A DNA stretch of 64,000 nt from Amycolatopsis jejuensis (GTDB lineage Bacteria > Actinomycetota > Actinomycetes > Mycobacteriales > Pseudonocardiaceae): contig NZ_JNYZ01000012.1 of the NCBI RefSeq assembly GCF_000717335.1, forward strand, positions 248,001-312,000. The letters run 5' to 3'. Of the stretch, positions 8,195 to 16,488 are shown piece by piece. A program made the translations under genes and the position numbers. The notes under the pieces were generated by a model. That model saw nothing but the letters and a program-made list of their open reading frames with translations. It ran no database searches and was not told where the DNA came from. The stretch's first letter is position 1; the number at the start of each line of letters is the position of its first letter.

Positions 8195-8998
8195 GTGACC
8201 ATGAGCACGCCCGTCCCGGTGGGGCTGAGCACCGCGTCGGTGTGGCCGCTGCGCGCCGGTGCGGCGTTCGAGCTGGCCGCCGACCTCGGTTACGACGGCG
8301 TCGAGGTCATGGTGTGGGCCGACCCGGTCAGCCAGGACGTCGCCGCGGTCAAGCGCTGGGCGCGGCGCACCGGGATGCCGGTGCTGTCGGTGCATTCGCC
8401 GTCGCTGCTGATCACCCAGCGGGTCTGGTCGCCGGACCCGGTGGTGCGGCTGCGCAAGTCCGTCGATGCCGCCCTCGAGCTGGGGGCGCGCACGGTCGTG
8501 GTGCATCCGCCGTTTCGCTGGCAGCGCCGGTACGGCGACGCGTTCGGTGACCTCGTCGACGAGCTGGAGGACTCCAGCGGCGTCGACATCGCGGTGGAGA
8601 ACATGTTCAAGGTCCGCCCGCCCGGCGGGTCCCGTGACGCGCGCGTGTCGGCGTTCCGGCCGTCGATCGACCCCACCGACGTCGGCTTCCGGCACTACAC
8701 GCTCGACCTGTCGCACGCCGCGGCCGCGCGGATGGACGCGCTCGCGCTCGCCGACCGGATGGGCGGCGGGCTGAGCCACGTCCACCTCGCCGACGGCACC
8801 GGGATCCCGAAGGACGAGCACCTCATTCCCGGCCACGGCGGGCAGCCGTGCGCGGAGCTGCTGGAGAAGCTGGTCGGCGACGATTTCGACGGCCAGGTGG
8901 TGCTGGAGGTCAACACCCGGCACGCCACCGGAGCGGCGGCGCGGGCGCGGGCACTCGCCGAGGCACTGCTGTTCGCCCGGCTGCATCTCGGGCAGTGA
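8195..8998 (+). CDS. Sugar phosphate isomerase/epimerase-like TIM-barrel protein
   Basis: 267 residues of the xylose-isomerase-like TIM barrel / AP endonuclease 2 superfamily. Supporting segments are LGYDGVEVMVW, VLSVHSP, TVVVHPPF, IAVENM and HVHLADGTG, followed by IPGHGGQP and VVLEVNTR, which supply the usual metal-binding His and Glu residues. It is syntenic with M. tuberculosis Rv0498. The substrate is not known. The GTG at 8195 is preferred over the ATG at 8201 because of the -10-like or purine element just upstream. Confidence 0.8.
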   Translation: MTMSTPVPVGLSTASVWPLRAGAAFELAADLGYDGVEVMVWADPVSQDVAAVKRWARRTGMPVLSVHSPSLLITQRVWSPDPVVRLRKSVDAALELGARTVVVHPPFRWQRRYGDAFGDLVDELEDSSGVDIAVENMFKVRPPGGSRDARVSAFRPSIDPTDVGFRHYTLDLSHAAAARMDALALADRMGGGLSHVHLADGTGIPKDEHLIPGHGGQPCAELLEKLVGDDFDGQVVLEVNTRHATGAAARARALAEALLFARLHLGQ

Positions 8999-9089
8999 CC
9001 CCCCGGGACCCGCGGGACCCCTGGGTGATCTTGCTCGGCTGACCGGGCGGTACGGCCCGGCGCCGGCCCGCATCTTCCCCAGGGCAACG

Positions 9090-9095
9090 TAAAGT
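9090..9095 (+). promoter_or_regulatory. Leaderless -10 element (TAAAGT) for the 9103 upstream ORF
   Basis: TAAAGT ends exactly 7 nt before GTG 9103, placing the likely transcript start on that codon. Confidence 0.5.
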
Positions 9096-9102
9096 GCCGG
9101 GC

Positions 9103-9183
9103 GTGACCTTGTTGCGATCGCCGTCTCCAGCCCTCCCCGGACCCGGTTCCACGCGCCGTTCCGCCGTGGCCGGTTGTCCGTGA
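9103..9183 (+). CDS. Short upstream ORF overlapping the thioesterase start (26 aa)
   Basis: The GTG at 9103 sits 7 nt after a good -10 hexamer (TAAAGT), so a leaderless transcript would begin with this frame. It encodes 26 residues rich in Ser, Pro and Arg with one Cys near the end. Its TGA overlaps the GTG start of the thioesterase gene (GTGA), which has no ribosome site of its own. This suggests re-initiation or regulatory coupling; the peptide itself need not be functional. Confidence 0.4.
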   Translation: MTLLRSPSPALPGPGSTRRSAVAGCP

Positions 9184-10010
9184 GCGCGGCCGACGACACC
9201 GCGACTGCTTTCGACGCGGCCACCGCGGTCCGTTCGCTGGGGGACGGCACGTTCACCGCCACCTTGCGTGCGGATTGGTCGATCGCGGCCCATCCGCACG
9301 GCGGATTCCTTATGGCGATGCTGGCCAAAGCCGCGGCGGGGGTGCTGCACGAGCGGGGCGACGCGACCGTCGAACCCCTCGCGGTGAGCGCTGATTTCCT
9401 GCATGCACCTGCGCTCGGTCCGGTGCTGCTGCGCACCGACGTCCGCAAGGTCGGCCGCCGGGCGTCGGTGGTCGCGGTGTCGCTCGAACAGCGCGGCCGC
9501 AGCTGTGTGGAGGCGCGGGTGACCACCGGAAGGTTGCCGATGCGCCGCCCCGAGTGGACGGACCTGCCGCAGATGCCCGCGGAGCCGCCGGCAGGTGCGC
9601 TGGCGCTGGGCGCGGAGACGTCCGAGGGGCCGTTCCACCTGGCGGCGAGCTGCGACGTCCGGGTCGACCAGGCGACCGCGGGGTTCCTCGCCGGCCGCGC
9701 GGGCGATCCGCCGCGGCTGCGGTTGTGGGCGCGTCCGCGGATCGGGCACGCCGACGTGTACTTCGCGCTGCTGGCCGGGGATCTCAACCCGCCGGTGGTC
9801 GCGAACCTCGGCCGGATCGGCTGGGCGCCCACGGTTCAGCTCACGGCGTTGCTGCGCACGCGTCCGGCGCCGGGCTGGCTGCGGATCGTCGTGGAATCGC
9901 GGTCGCTGCACGAGGCGTGGTTCGACTCGGACGCGACGGTCGTCGACGCGCAGGGCAGGCTCGTCGCGCAGGCGCGGCAGCTCGCGCTCGCCCCGGCACC
10001 GGGCGCCTGA
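9180..10010 (+). CDS. Acyl-CoA thioesterase family protein (double hot dog)
   Basis: 276 residues from the GTG at 9180. The HPHGGFLMAMLAKAA segment near the N-terminus and the second-half pattern (VANLGRIGWAPTVQLTALLR...SRSLHEAWFDSDATVVDAQGRLVAQARQLAL) match TesB-like thioesterases with two fused hot-dog domains, which hydrolyse acyl-CoA. It corresponds in position to M. tuberculosis Rv0499. The natural acyl chain is unknown. A 26-codon leaderless ORF overlaps its start. Confidence 0.8.
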   Translation: MSAADDTATAFDAATAVRSLGDGTFTATLRADWSIAAHPHGGFLMAMLAKAAAGVLHERGDATVEPLAVSADFLHAPALGPVLLRTDVRKVGRRASVVAVSLEQRGRSCVEARVTTGRLPMRRPEWTDLPQMPAEPPAGALALGAETSEGPFHLAASCDVRVDQATAGFLAGRAGDPPRLRLWARPRIGHADVYFALLAGDLNPPVVANLGRIGWAPTVQLTALLRTRPAPGWLRIVVESRSLHEAWFDSDATVVDAQGRLVAQARQLALAPAPGA

Positions 10011-10021
10011 ACTGCGTTTGG

Positions 10022-10027
10022 CACGCT
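10022..10027 (+). promoter_or_regulatory. Leaderless -10 element of proC (CACGCT)
   Basis: CACGCT ends 7 nt before the ATG of proC, and no ribosome site is present. Confidence 0.4.
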
Positions 10028-10034
10028 TGGTCGC

Positions 10035-10844
10035 ATGAGTGTCATCGCGGTGCTGGGTGCGGGAAAGATCGGCGAAGCCCTGCTGTCGGGCCTGCTCAAC
10101 GGCGGTCATGCGCCGGGCGACCTGCTGTTCACCGAGCGGTACGACGAGCGCGCCCGTGAGCTGGAGACGCGCTACCCGGGGATGCAGGCGGTGACGGTCG
10201 CGGACGCGGCCAAGCGCGCCGACGTCCTCGTGGTCGCCGTGAAGCCCCAGGACATCGAGCCGGTGCTGGACGAGCTGGCGCCGCTGCTCGGGACGTCGTC
10301 GCTGGTCGTGTCGCTGTGCGCGGGCTTGCCGACGGCGCTGTACGAACGCCACCTCGCCGCCGGGGTGCCGGTGGTGCGCGTGATGCCGAACACCCCGATG
10401 CTCGTGGGTGAGGCGATGAGCGCGGTGTCGCCGGGCAAGCACGCGACGCCGGTGCACGTGGCGCTGGTGAAGGAGCTGCTGTCGCACGTCGGCCAGGTGG
10501 TCGAGGTACCGGAGAAGCAGCAGGACGCGGTGACGGCGCTGTCCGGATCGGGTCCGGCGTACTTCTTCTACCTGGTCGAGGCCATGATCGACGCGGGCAT
10601 CCTGCTCGGCCTGCCGCGTGCGCTGGCGGGTCAGCTGATCATCCAGTCGGCGGTGGGCGCGGCGAAGATGCTCGCCGAGGGCCAGGACCACCCGGTCCTG
10701 CTGCGCGAGGCGGTGACGTCCCCCGCGGGCACGACCATCAACGCCATCCGGGAGCTGGAGAAGCACGGGGTACGGGCCGCGCTGCTGGACGCGATCGAGG
10801 CGGCGCGCGACCGTTCGGAGGAGCTGGGCCGCGCCCACGAGTAA
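10035..10844 (+). CDS. proC: Pyrroline-5-carboxylate reductase
   Basis: 269 residues, normal length. The Rossmann motif is AVLGAGKIGEALLSGLL. The central VVVAVKPQDIEPVL and VRVMPNTPMLVGEAM, and the C-terminal signature (LSGSGPAYFFYLVEAMIDAGILLGLPR, then REAVTSPAGTTINAI), are those of ProC, which reduces 1-pyrroline-5-carboxylate to proline with NAD(P)H. It matches Rv0500 in position. A 53-bp palindromic repeat lies downstream. Confidence 0.95.
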   Translation: MSVIAVLGAGKIGEALLSGLLNGGHAPGDLLFTERYDERARELETRYPGMQAVTVADAAKRADVLVVAVKPQDIEPVLDELAPLLGTSSLVVSLCAGLPTALYERHLAAGVPVVRVMPNTPMLVGEAMSAVSPGKHATPVHVALVKELLSHVGQVVEVPEKQQDAVTALSGSGPAYFFYLVEAMIDAGILLGLPRALAGQLIIQSAVGAAKMLAEGQDHPVLLREAVTSPAGTTINAIRELEKHGVRAALLDAIEAARDRSEELGRAHE

Positions 10845-11413
10845 CCTTCGTCGCCGCCGCACGTAGCCACGGACTTTCCGTGAAGGGAACCATCACGGAA
10901 TCAGATTCCCTCATGGTTCCCTTCACGGACTTGGTCCGGCGTGCCGGGCGTGGGCGGCTGCTGAGAGGTCGCGTTGGGCACGGACGCAGGTTCGCGCTGA
11001 CCAGCAGGGTTCCGTGAAACGCGCATTAATTCTCGTGACTCGTCACCGGCCCGCGGTCCCACGTGAGAGAACGGGGACTGACCAGCGCCAACGCTGACCG
11101 CGGAGCCCGGGCCAGAGCCAGGGCCAGGACCAGGGCCATGGCCAGCGGCGCGGGCCGCACCCCAGCCCACCCCTGGCGGTACCCCACGGACAAGACCCAA
11201 GGTTCCCTTCCCGGTCGTTATCCATCACTCAACCCGGCATTTCCGGCATCACTGCGCCGGATGGGTGTCGGGAAGGCGCAGGTGAGAGCCCATCCTGGTG
11301 ACAGGCGTCGCACTAGTCCCACCTGTCCCGCTACCCTCGGAAGAGCACGTGCGTGTCGATACCACAGGTGGGGAAGCCTCGTGGCGCGACACGTGTCGAA
11401 GGACGCGGTAAAC
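10845..11413. other. Long intergenic region between proC and the HTH gene
   Basis: This stretch of about 570 bases holds one 53-bp palindrome at its left end and a short GGGCCA-rich microsatellite-like run near 11100-11145. I find no ORF with family resemblance and no clear RNA structure. The right part (11190-11400) probably carries the promoter of the HTH gene, but I cannot assign it. Confidence 0.5.
10877..10929. repeat. 53-bp palindromic repeat, locus A
   Basis: Perfect 17-bp arms (TCCGTGAAGGGAACCAT and ATGGTTCCCTTCACGGA) flank a 19-bp centre that is itself a near palindrome around GGAATC-A-GATTCC. It starts 33 bases after the proC stop. Relatives lie at 27267, 45525 and 55139, each of the same 53-bp length. 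Confidence 0.9.
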
Positions 11414-11629
11414 ATGTCGCCGAACAAGAGGGAGGATTTGCCCGCGGTAGGGCAGGTCCAGTTTTTGACGGTCGCCGAGGTGGCCACGCTGATGCGGGTC
11501 TCGAAGATGACCGTGTACCGCCTCGTGCACTCGGGTGAGCTTCCCGCGGTGAGAGTCGGGAAGTCGTTCCGGGTGCCGGAAAAGGCAGTGCACGAGTACC
11601 TGCAGGGTGCCTACTTCGACGTCGGCTGA
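11414..11629 (+). CDS. BldC-like helix-turn-helix DNA-binding protein
   Basis: 71 residues: one MerR/excisionase-type winged HTH (LTVAEVATLMRVSKMTVYRL, then VHSGELPAVRVGKSFRVPEKAVHEYL). It corresponds to M. tuberculosis Rv0500A between proC and bS22. Small single-domain proteins of this type bind DNA cooperatively; its targets are unknown. The ATG at 11414 has AAGGA about 10 nt upstream. A GTG 30 bases upstream in frame would add ten residues and cannot be excluded. Confidence 0.85.
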   Translation: MSPNKREDLPAVGQVQFLTVAEVATLMRVSKMTVYRLVHSGELPAVRVGKSFRVPEKAVHEYLQGAYFDVG

Positions 11630-11831
11630 CCGCGCCGGCCGGAAGCCGCCGCTCCGCTCGGGGCGGCGGGTTTAGTCGTGGCCGGGTGGTCGCCGGGCGG
11701 GAGCAAACCATGCCCGCCGACCGGCCCGCGCCGGGACGCTAGTAACCTGGTAGACCGCTCGTGCCTGTGCGCTCCACCCGTTGGAATGCTGCGCCGGGCA
11801 GCGTGACCGACGACGAACTGAGGAGCGCCCT

Positions 11832-11933
11832 ATGGGTTCCGTGATCAAGAAGCGCCGCAAGCGCATGTCGAAGAAGAAGCACCGCAAGCTGCTTCGCCGG
11901 ACTCGTGTGCAGCGGCGTAAAGCCGGTAAGTGA
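11832..11933 (+). CDS. 30S ribosomal protein bS22 (33 aa, AURKAIP1/COX24 type)
   Basis: A 33-residue, extremely basic peptide beginning [19 protein letters not shown], preceded by a GAGGAG ribosome site 7 nt upstream. It matches the actinobacterial protein found in the mycobacterial 30S subunit and named bS22 (Rv0500B), which lies near the decoding centre. It is too short for most gene finders. A strong terminator hairpin follows immediately. Confidence 0.92.
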   Translation: MGSVIKKRRKRMSKKKHRKLLRRTRVQRRKAGK

Positions 11934-11945
11934 GCCAGGCTTTCC

Positions 11946-11974
11946 GTGGCCCGTCCAGTCTCTGGACGGGCCAC
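11946..11974 (+). terminator. Intrinsic terminator of the bS22 gene
   Basis: GTGGCCCGTCCAG and CTGGACGGGCCAC form a perfect 13-bp stem with a 3-nt loop, starting 13 bases after the stop codon. Confidence 0.85.
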
Positions 11975-12177
11975 AGTCATGTTCACCCGATCGAGTGAGG
12001 CGCGTACCGCATTCCGGACGTCGGCCGTCAAAACCGGGTAAGGCCTGGTCAGAAGGGCAGTGCGGGTGGGTAACATGGCCGGTGCGTTCGCGCGATGCTT
12101 CCAGTGAGTGCAGGTTCGCGCACCCCCGGTGATCACGTCACCCCACCCCCGCACCCGCTGCCGATCAGGGAGTCCCG

Positions 12178-13224
12178 TTGGCCTCGAATGTCGTGCTCGT
12201 CACCGGAGTCGCCGGTGACCTCGGCGGGAAGCTGCTCGCCCGGCTCGGCACCGACCCGGAGTTCGAGCGCGTGATCGGCGTGGACACCGCGCCGCCCGCC
12301 AAGGACGTCCAGCAGCGGATGGGCCGCGCCGAGTTCGTCCGCGCCGACATCCGCAACCCGCTCATCGCGAAGGTCATCAGCAGTGCCGAGGTCGACACCG
12401 TCGTGCACACCTCGTGCATTGCGCATCCGGCCGGGCCGAGCCGACGGGCGGCGGTCAAGGAAGTGAACGTCATCGGCACCATGCGGCTGCTCGCGGCGTG
12501 CCAGCGGGCGCCGAAGGTGCGCAAGCTCGTGGTCAAGTCCAGTGCCGCGGTGTACGGCGCCGGTGCGCGGTCGCAGGCGGTGTTCACCGAGGAGTCCGCG
12601 CTGATCCCGCCGTCGTCCAGCGGGTACGCGAAGGATGCCGTGGAGATGGAGGGTTACGTGCGCGGCCTCGCCCGCCGCCGCCCGGATCTCACCATCACGC
12701 TCGCCCGGTTCGCGAACATCATCGGGCCCGAGGTCGACACGGTGCTGTCGCGGTACTTCTCGCTGCCGGTCGTGCCGACGGTGTTCGGTTACGACTCCCG
12801 GCTGCAGCTGCTGCACGGCGCGGATGCGCTGGCGGTGCTGGAAATGGCGACGCGGCAAGACAAACCCGGGGTGTTCAACGTCGCGTCCGAGGGCGTGCTC
12901 ACGTTGTCGCAGGCGATCCGCCGGGCCGGGCGGGTGGGGCTGCCGATGCCGCGGTCGGTGGTGCCGTCGGTCGGCAAGCTGCTGCGTGGTGCGCGGGTGG
13001 TCGACTTCTCCGCCGACCAGGTCCGGCTGCTCAACTTCGGCCGGGCAGTGGACATCACGAAGCTCAAGAAGGAATTCGGGTACACGCCCCGCTGGACCAC
13101 CCGCGAGGCGTTCGACGACTACGTGGCCGGCCGCGGCCTGCGCCCGGTGCTCGACGGCGGCGCACTCGCCGGGCTGGCCGGCAAGGTGCTCGAGGCCGCC
13201 GCCACCGGGCAGGCGCGCCGATGA
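12178..13224 (+). CDS. galE2: NAD-dependent epimerase/dehydratase, GalE2-like
   Basis: 348 residues starting at TTG 12178, with CAGGGAG 6-12 nt upstream. An extended SDR fold is shown by the nucleotide-binding VTGVAGDLGGKLLARL and VVHTSCIAHPAG. The active-site region reads VKSSAAVYG and GYAKDAVEME, so the Tyr is followed by AKD rather than the classical YxxxK. This divergence fits the Rv0501 group, whose sugar substrate is not established. Its stop overlaps the acyltransferase start (ATGA), matching the Rv0501-Rv0502 pair. Confidence 0.8.
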   Translation: MASNVVLVTGVAGDLGGKLLARLGTDPEFERVIGVDTAPPAKDVQQRMGRAEFVRADIRNPLIAKVISSAEVDTVVHTSCIAHPAGPSRRAAVKEVNVIGTMRLLAACQRAPKVRKLVVKSSAAVYGAGARSQAVFTEESALIPPSSSGYAKDAVEMEGYVRGLARRRPDLTITLARFANIIGPEVDTVLSRYFSLPVVPTVFGYDSRLQLLHGADALAVLEMATRQDKPGVFNVASEGVLTLSQAIRRAGRVGLPMPRSVVPSVGKLLRGARVVDFSADQVRLLNFGRAVDITKLKKEFGYTPRWTTREAFDDYVAGRGLRPVLDGGALAGLAGKVLEAAATGQARR

Positions 13225-14231
13225 GCCGCGCGAGGGCCGGAAGTGAGGCACATCCCGTGAACGGTGCCGAGGCACAGATCATCCCCCTGCACGGGCCCGG
13301 CCGGGAGAAACCGGTCGAGCAGCCCGGCGAACCGCGCGCGGACGCGCCGGTGGTCGAATTCCCGGTGCCCGCCGCTCCGGCGCGCGAACCGGATCCGCTG
13401 CCCGAGTCCGTGCGGAACGCGCTCGCTTTCCTGCGGCACCGGCTCACCGGCGACTACGCAGTGGACGAGTTCGGCTTCGACGCGGAACTCACCGAGACGC
13501 TGGTGCTGCCGCCGCTGCGGGCGTTGTACGAAAAGTGGTTCCGGGTGGACACTTTCGGCGTCGAGAACCTGCCCGCCGCGGGCGGGGCGCTGCTGGTGTC
13601 CAACCACTCCGGAACGTTGCCGCTCGACGCGTTGATGACCGCGGTCGCGGTACACGACGAAACCGGTGGACGGCACCTGCGCGGCCTCGGCGCCGACCTG
13701 GTGTTCAAGCTGCCGGTGGTGGGGTCGTTCGCGCGGAAGTCCGGGCAGACGCTGGCGTGCAACGCGGATGCCGAACGGCTGCTCACCGGCGGCGAGCTCG
13801 TCGGCGTGTGGCCGGAGGGGTTCAAGGGGATCGGAAAGCCGTTCTCCGCGCGGTACAAGCTGCAGCGCTTCGGCCGTGGCGGGTTCGTGTCCGCGGCCAT
13901 GCGCGCGGGGGTGCCGATCATTCCGGTGTCGGTGGTCGGCGCAGAGGAGACGTACCCGAAGATCGGCGACCTCAAGGTGCTGGCCCGGCTGTTCGGGTTG
14001 CCGTACTTCCCGATCACGCCGTTCTTCCCGCTGCTCGGCCCGCTCGGCGCAGTGCCCTTGCCCACGAAGTGGAGCATCGAATTCGGCGAGCCGATCCGCA
14101 CCGACGAGTACGGTCCGGACGCGGTCGAAGACCCGATGCTCGTGTTCACGCTCACCGACCAGGTACGCGAGTCGATCCAGCAATCCTTGTACCGCAGGCT
14201 TTCTCAGCGGCGGAGCGTGTTCCGCGGCTGA
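13221..14231 (+). CDS. Lysophospholipid acyltransferase family protein
   Basis: 336 residues. About 75 disordered residues precede a PlsC/LPLAT-like domain. The His motif is SNHSGTLPLDALM and the substrate-binding motif is VWPEGFKGIGKPF; IPVSVVGAEETYP and PITPFFP follow. The His-Asp spacing is longer than the common HX4D, as in the MGAT/DGAT-like branch. It probably acylates a glycerolipid at the membrane and corresponds to Rv0502. Its 3' end overlaps the convergent TetR gene by 28 bp. Confidence 0.8.
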   Translation: MSRARAGSEAHPVNGAEAQIIPLHGPGREKPVEQPGEPRADAPVVEFPVPAAPAREPDPLPESVRNALAFLRHRLTGDYAVDEFGFDAELTETLVLPPLRALYEKWFRVDTFGVENLPAAGGALLVSNHSGTLPLDALMTAVAVHDETGGRHLRGLGADLVFKLPVVGSFARKSGQTLACNADAERLLTGGELVGVWPEGFKGIGKPFSARYKLQRFGRGGFVSAAMRAGVPIIPVSVVGAEETYPKIGDLKVLARLFGLPYFPITPFFPLLGPLGAVPLPTKWSIEFGEPIRTDEYGPDAVEDPMLVFTLTDQVRESIQQSLYRRLSQRRSVFRG

Positions 14232-14839
14232 TCGGGCAGCCGCCACCCGCGGCGCACCGAACGTCCGCAGCGCTTTGGTTCGTCGCCCACGCTCACGTAC
14301 AACGCGGTCAGCAACGGCACGCCGTGGTCGAGCGTTGCCGGCGGGAGCGGACCGTTCGCGACCAGGGATACGAGGCCGTGCGTGACGGCCCAGCTTTGGG
14401 TGGCGAGTTCGAGCGCGTCGACGTCCTTGCGGAACCGCCCTGCTTCCCGTCCCCGGATGGCGGCCTGCACGAGGCATTCGAGGGTGTCGTCGGCGGCTTG
14501 GGCGTCCTCGAGCTCGAAGTTCGCGTCGAACATCACGCGGTAGAGGTCGGGATGGTCGAGCGCGTTGCCGAGGTACGCAGCGACCAGTGCGGCGAGGTCG
14601 CGTACCGGATCGGCTGACGTACGCACTGTCGACATCCTCGCGGCCAGCCGGGTGAAACCCTCTTGCCGCAAGGCTTTCCAGAGCCCGTCCATGCCGTCGA
14701 AGTGGGTGTAGACGGCCATTGTGGACACTCCGGTACCGGCCACGAGGGACCGCAGCGTGATCGGCTCGCGGGTGCGGAGCATCTGCGCGGCCCGTTCGAC
14801 CAGCCGGGTGCGTACTGCCGGATCTTTCGCCCTCGCCAT
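14204..14839 (-). CDS. TetR family transcriptional regulator
   Basis: 211 residues from the ATG at 14839. The N-terminal HTH is ITLRSLVAGTGVSTMAVYTHFDGMDGLWKAL, and the C-terminal ligand domain resembles the WHG/TetR_C type. The start is set by a -10 hexamer TATGCT (minus strand, 14852-14847) 7 nt upstream, implying a leaderless mRNA; an ATG at 14851 would lie inside the operator. It faces ridA across a palindrome containing both -10 elements, so it likely represses both genes. Confidence 0.85.
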   Translation of the reverse strand: MARAKDPAVRTRLVERAAQMLRTREPITLRSLVAGTGVSTMAVYTHFDGMDGLWKALRQEGFTRLAARMSTVRTSADPVRDLAALVAAYLGNALDHPDLYRVMFDANFELEDAQAADDTLECLVQAAIRGREAGRFRKDVDALELATQSWAVTHGLVSLVANGPLPPATLDHGVPLLTALYVSVGDEPKRCGRSVRRGWRLPDQPRNTLRR

Positions 14840-14842
14840 GTT

Positions 14843-14864
14843 CCATAGCATAGCAATGCTATGG
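14843..14864. promoter_or_regulatory. Palindromic TetR operator between the tetR and ridA genes
   Basis: CCATAGCA (14843-14850) and TGCTATGG (14857-14864) are perfect inverted arms around TAGCAA; a second inner pair TAGCA/TGCTA overlaps. The minus-strand -10 TATGCT (14852-14847) lies within it, and the plus-strand TATGGT (14860-14865) overlaps its right edge. Binding would block both divergent promoters. Confidence 0.7.
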
Positions 14865-14892
14865 TTGAGGTACCGATCATTGAGGAGGAAGC

Positions 14893-15300
14893 ATGGCCGT
14901 CACGTTGGTCAACCCGGAAGCCCTGCCGAAGGTCGACCTCTACCGGCAGGTCTCGGTCACCACCGGCACGCGGACGGTGTACATCGCCGGTCAGGTCGCA
15001 CGCACGGCCGAGGGCGACCGGATCGGCGAAGGCGACCTGGCTGCTCAGGTGGAGCAGTGCTACTTGAACGTCGCCGCAGCGTTGGCTGAGGTCGGCGGCA
15101 CGTTCGCGGACGTGGCTCGGCTCACGGTGTACTTCGTCGGGTGGGCGCCGGAGAAGATGGGCCAGTTCGTGGAGGGTGTACAGCGCGCGGAGAAGCGGCT
15201 GGGGGTCAGTGTGCAGGCACCGCTGACGGGGATCGGGGTGGCGTTCCTTGCCGAACCGGACCTAATGGTGGAGGTAGAGGCGACTGCGGTGCTGGATTAG
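14893..15300 (+). CDS. RidA (YjgF/UK114) family protein lacking the RidA arginine
   Basis: 135 residues, a single chorismate-mutase-like Rid domain with GTRTVYIAGQVA, QVEQCYLNVAAALAEVGGTFADV and VEVEATAVLD. A strong GAGGAGG ribosome site lies just upstream. In archetypal RidA the imine-deaminase Arg sits in a PxR motif near residue 105; here the segment reads VQAPLTGIGVAFL, so the Arg is missing. That places it among Rid subfamilies without confirmed 2-aminoacrylate deaminase activity. It is controlled by the divergent TetR gene. Its 3' end takes part in a tandem duplication. Confidence 0.85.
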   Translation: MAVTLVNPEALPKVDLYRQVSVTTGTRTVYIAGQVARTAEGDRIGEGDLAAQVEQCYLNVAAALAEVGGTFADVARLTVYFVGWAPEKMGQFVEGVQRAEKRLGVSVQAPLTGIGVAFLAEPDLMVEVEATAVLD

Positions 15301-15707
15301 CGGCGCCGGTATGCCACCCCGGCCGCTCCCGGCAGTGCGCCTGCGCCATCTACCCGACGGCGACGGCACGCCGATGCGGGCAGCCTGCAGCTGGTGCGGA
15401 AGTCGCGGATTTCCCGTCCCCGCGCACGTCCCGTAAGCCGCTGTCCGGGTTCACTGCCACCGCCGTACCCACCACTGACAATGTCGGCAGGTGCGGCGGC
15501 TGCGGTGGATTAACGGCGCCGGTAAGCCATCCCCGCGGCGACTGCGCCCGCGAGGGCGCCTGCGCCGATCACGGACGGGACACCGATGCGGGCGGCTTTG
15601 CGTCCGGTGCGGAAGTCGCGGATTTCCCACCCCCGCGCGCGGGCCACGTCCCGCAGGCCGCTGTCTGGGTTCACTGCCACCGCCGTGCCCACCACGGACA
15701 GCATCGG
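15282..15707. repeat. Tandem duplication (~213-220 bp) over convergent gene ends
   Basis: The segment with the last bases of ridA and the 3' end of the HAD gene occurs twice. Unit 1 starts near 15282 and unit 2 near 15495. Shared anchors include GGATTA then CGGCGCCGGTA (15294 and 15507), GGTGCGGAAGTCGCGGATTT, and TTCACTGCCACCGCC (15450 and 15670). Unit 2 is the intact HAD end; unit 1 is a degenerate copy with shifted frames and fills the whole intergenic gap. Confidence 0.85.
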
Positions 15708-16403
15708 TACATCGTTCTGCGAATCCGAATAAGCCGTGCAGCGCTTGAGGTTCAGGCCTTCCCGCGAAGCCAGCGCGCGGACCGCGTGCGCCTTTGCTCG
15801 CCCGTGGAGCATGTCGCCCACCAGGCGGCCCGTGTACACGCCGTCCTTTGTCTCCGCGACCGTGCCCAGCGCGCCGGTCAGGCCCAGGCGGCGGGAGATG
15901 ATCGCGGCGAGCTCGATCGGCGTCGCCGTGACCAGCCATACTCGTTGTCCGGCGTCCAGGTGCATTTGCGCCAGCGCTCGGGTGCCGGACCAGATCTTGT
16001 CGGCCATCAGCTCGTCGTAGATCTCCTCGCTGATGGTGGTGAGCTCCTCCACCGTGCGACCGGCCACAAAGGACAGTGCGCGTTCGCGGTGGGACCTGAT
16101 GTCGGCCTTGTTCTCGCGGCCGCCGATGCGGAACTTGATCTGGCCCCATACGAAGCCGGCCAGGTCGGCGGACGTGAAGAACTTGCGGGCGGCCAGTCCG
16201 CGGGCGAAGTAGAAGATCGACGCGCCCATCATCATCGTGTTGTCCACGTCGAAGAAGGCGGCCGCGGTGAGGTCCGGGGGTGCGGGGGTGACCGGCACCG
16301 CGGCTTGCGCCGACGAAGCCGCTGCCTCGGCCGACGCCTCGCCCGCGAGCGTGGCGAGCCGTTCCAGCTCCTGACTCTTATCCTTGCCACGCCAAGCTGA
16401 CAC
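15510..16403 (-). CDS. HAD-IB family phosphatase, SerB1-like
   Basis: 297 residues. Motif I is [10 protein letters not shown] (nucleophile and acid Asp), motif II is LVTATP, a Lys-containing region follows, and motif III is [13 protein letters not shown]-terminal hydrophobic helix ([20 protein letters not shown]) may anchor it in the membrane. M. tuberculosis Rv0505c (SerB1) is the positional counterpart; the substrate is uncertain, since phosphoserine phosphatases are only one HAD-IB activity. GTG 16403 is chosen because GGAGG lies 8 nt upstream. A degenerate copy of its 3' end lies downstream. Confidence 0.8.
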   Translation of the reverse strand: MSAWRGKDKSQELERLATLAGEASAEAAASSAQAAVPVTPAPPDLTAAAFFDVDNTMMMGASIFYFARGLAARKFFTSADLAGFVWGQIKFRIGGRENKADIRSHRERALSFVAGRTVEELTTISEEIYDELMADKIWSGTRALAQMHLDAGQRVWLVTATPIELAAIISRRLGLTGALGTVAETKDGVYTGRLVGDMLHGRAKAHAVRALASREGLNLKRCTAYSDSQNDVPMLSVVGTAVAVNPDSGLRDVARARGWEIRDFRTGRKAARIGVPSVIGAGALAGAVAAGMAYRRR

Positions 16404-16488
16404 GCACACCGCCTCCACGTCCGGGCACGTCCCGGCGGACGACGCCGCCCGGGGTCCTGCTGCACAGGGTAGCGACCACGCGACTCAC

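Noticed and set aside
12178..13224. galE2 as a full UDP-galactose 4-epimerase
   Set aside because: The Tyr-x-x-x-Lys catalytic pair is not in the standard spacing, so only the broader epimerase/dehydratase family is claimed.
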